Source: an uncultured Bacteroidales bacterium | Lineage (GTDB): Bacteria; Bacteroidota; Bacteroidia; Bacteroidales; P3 | Assembly (NCBI GenBank): GCA_946540365.1 | Contig: CAMNIH010000118.1 | Coordinates: 1 to 5,447, forward strand | Direction of reading: 5' to 3' | Length of the DNA stretch: 5,447 nt | In this document: in pieces, positions 5,205 through 5,447 of the stretch | Position numbering within the stretch: position 1 is the first letter of the stretch | Layout: the number at the start of each line of letters is the position of its first letter | Translations under genes and position numbers: made by a program | Notes under the pieces: model-generated | Databases searched by the model: none | What the model saw: only the letters and a program-made list of their open reading frames with translations | Told to the model about the DNA's origin: nothing

Positions 5205-5447
5205 GCCGTCAGCCACTCCACCACCTTTCCTACCGCCAGTCCACGGTGACTGATCCGGTTCTTCACCTCCAACGGCATCTCGGCAAAGCTCACCGCGAAG
5301 CGGTCGGGCATAAAGACGGGGTCGTAGCCGAAGCCCTCGCCATGGCTGTGGCGCTCGGTCAGTATCTGTCCGTCCACGCGACCTTCGAAGCAGCGGTTTT
5401 CGGGCAGCAGACAGATCACCGTGCGGAAGCAGGCCCGCCGGTTCTCC
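5201..5447 (-). CDS. rdgB: Non-canonical purine NTP pyrophosphatase, RdgB/HAM1 family, C-terminal part
   Basis: The last 81 complete codons and the stop are present; the N-terminal part, including the SNN/K nucleotide-binding start of the family, lies beyond the right edge. Family hallmarks seen are ENRRACFRTVICLL, the FEG strand, HGEGFGYDPVFMPD and SFAEMPLEVKNRISHRG close to the C-terminus. The enzyme hydrolyses dITP, ITP and XTP to the monophosphate and pyrophosphate, keeping deaminated purines out of DNA and RNA. The conserved FGYDP and SHR residues line the base- and phosphate-binding site. It is the first visible gene of the run, and its TGA (5203-5201) overlaps the start of the nuclease-domain gene. 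The operon promoter must lie outside the window. Confidence 0.96.
   Translation of the reverse strand, partial: ENRRACFRTVICLLPENRCFEGRVDGQILTERHSHGEGFGYDPVFMPDRFAVSFAEMPLEVKNRISHRGLAVGKVVEWLTA

Overview
The window looks like a piece of a GC-rich Bacteroidota (probably Bacteroidales) chromosome. Three things suggest this: the only clear promoter matches the Bacteroidota consensus (TTTG at -33, TAnnTTTG at -7) rather than -35/-10 boxes, gene starts lack a clear Shine-Dalgarno sequence, and the encoded proteins resemble Bacteroidales families. The genes are strongly GC-biased, while the single intergenic region is AT-rich. The genus cannot be fixed from the sequence alone.

Every gene I can support is on the minus strand, so the window is transcribed from high to low coordinates. 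In that order it holds: the C-terminal part of rdgB (house-cleaning dITP/XTP pyrophosphatase); a bifunctional-nuclease-domain protein with a C-terminal UVR motif; a BASS-like (bile acid:sodium symporter fold) membrane transporter; a Cof-type HAD-IIB phosphatase; a 68-residue protein of unknown function; a sodium-dependent NSS-family amino-acid-type transporter; and an exported alpha/beta hydrolase with a C-terminal LysM domain. These seven genes are packed as one probable operon. Three junctions are 4-base ATGA stop/start overlaps, one has stop and start directly abutting, and the other two gaps are 16 and 4 bases. The functions are mixed (nucleotide-pool hygiene, possible nuclease or DNA-repair-linked activity, solute uptake, phosphatase, envelope hydrolase), so the close packing shows co-expression more than a single pathway.

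After the last gene of the run there is a 316-base gene-free interval (143-458). It contains a striking, almost perfect 102-bp palindrome (314-415) built from 11-bp tandem units that reverse orientation around a GATC centre with no spacer. It also carries a Bacteroidota-type promoter (230-259) and an approximately 80-nt leader. These lead into the start of a thioredoxin-like [2Fe-2S] ferredoxin-domain protein of the HndB/NuoE type, which runs off the left edge and probably begins an NADH-dehydrogenase/hydrogenase-like electron-transfer operon.

I found no tRNA, rRNA, CRISPR array, insertion sequence or phage gene. The most unusual element is the palindromic repeat. No obviously new multi-gene system is visible.
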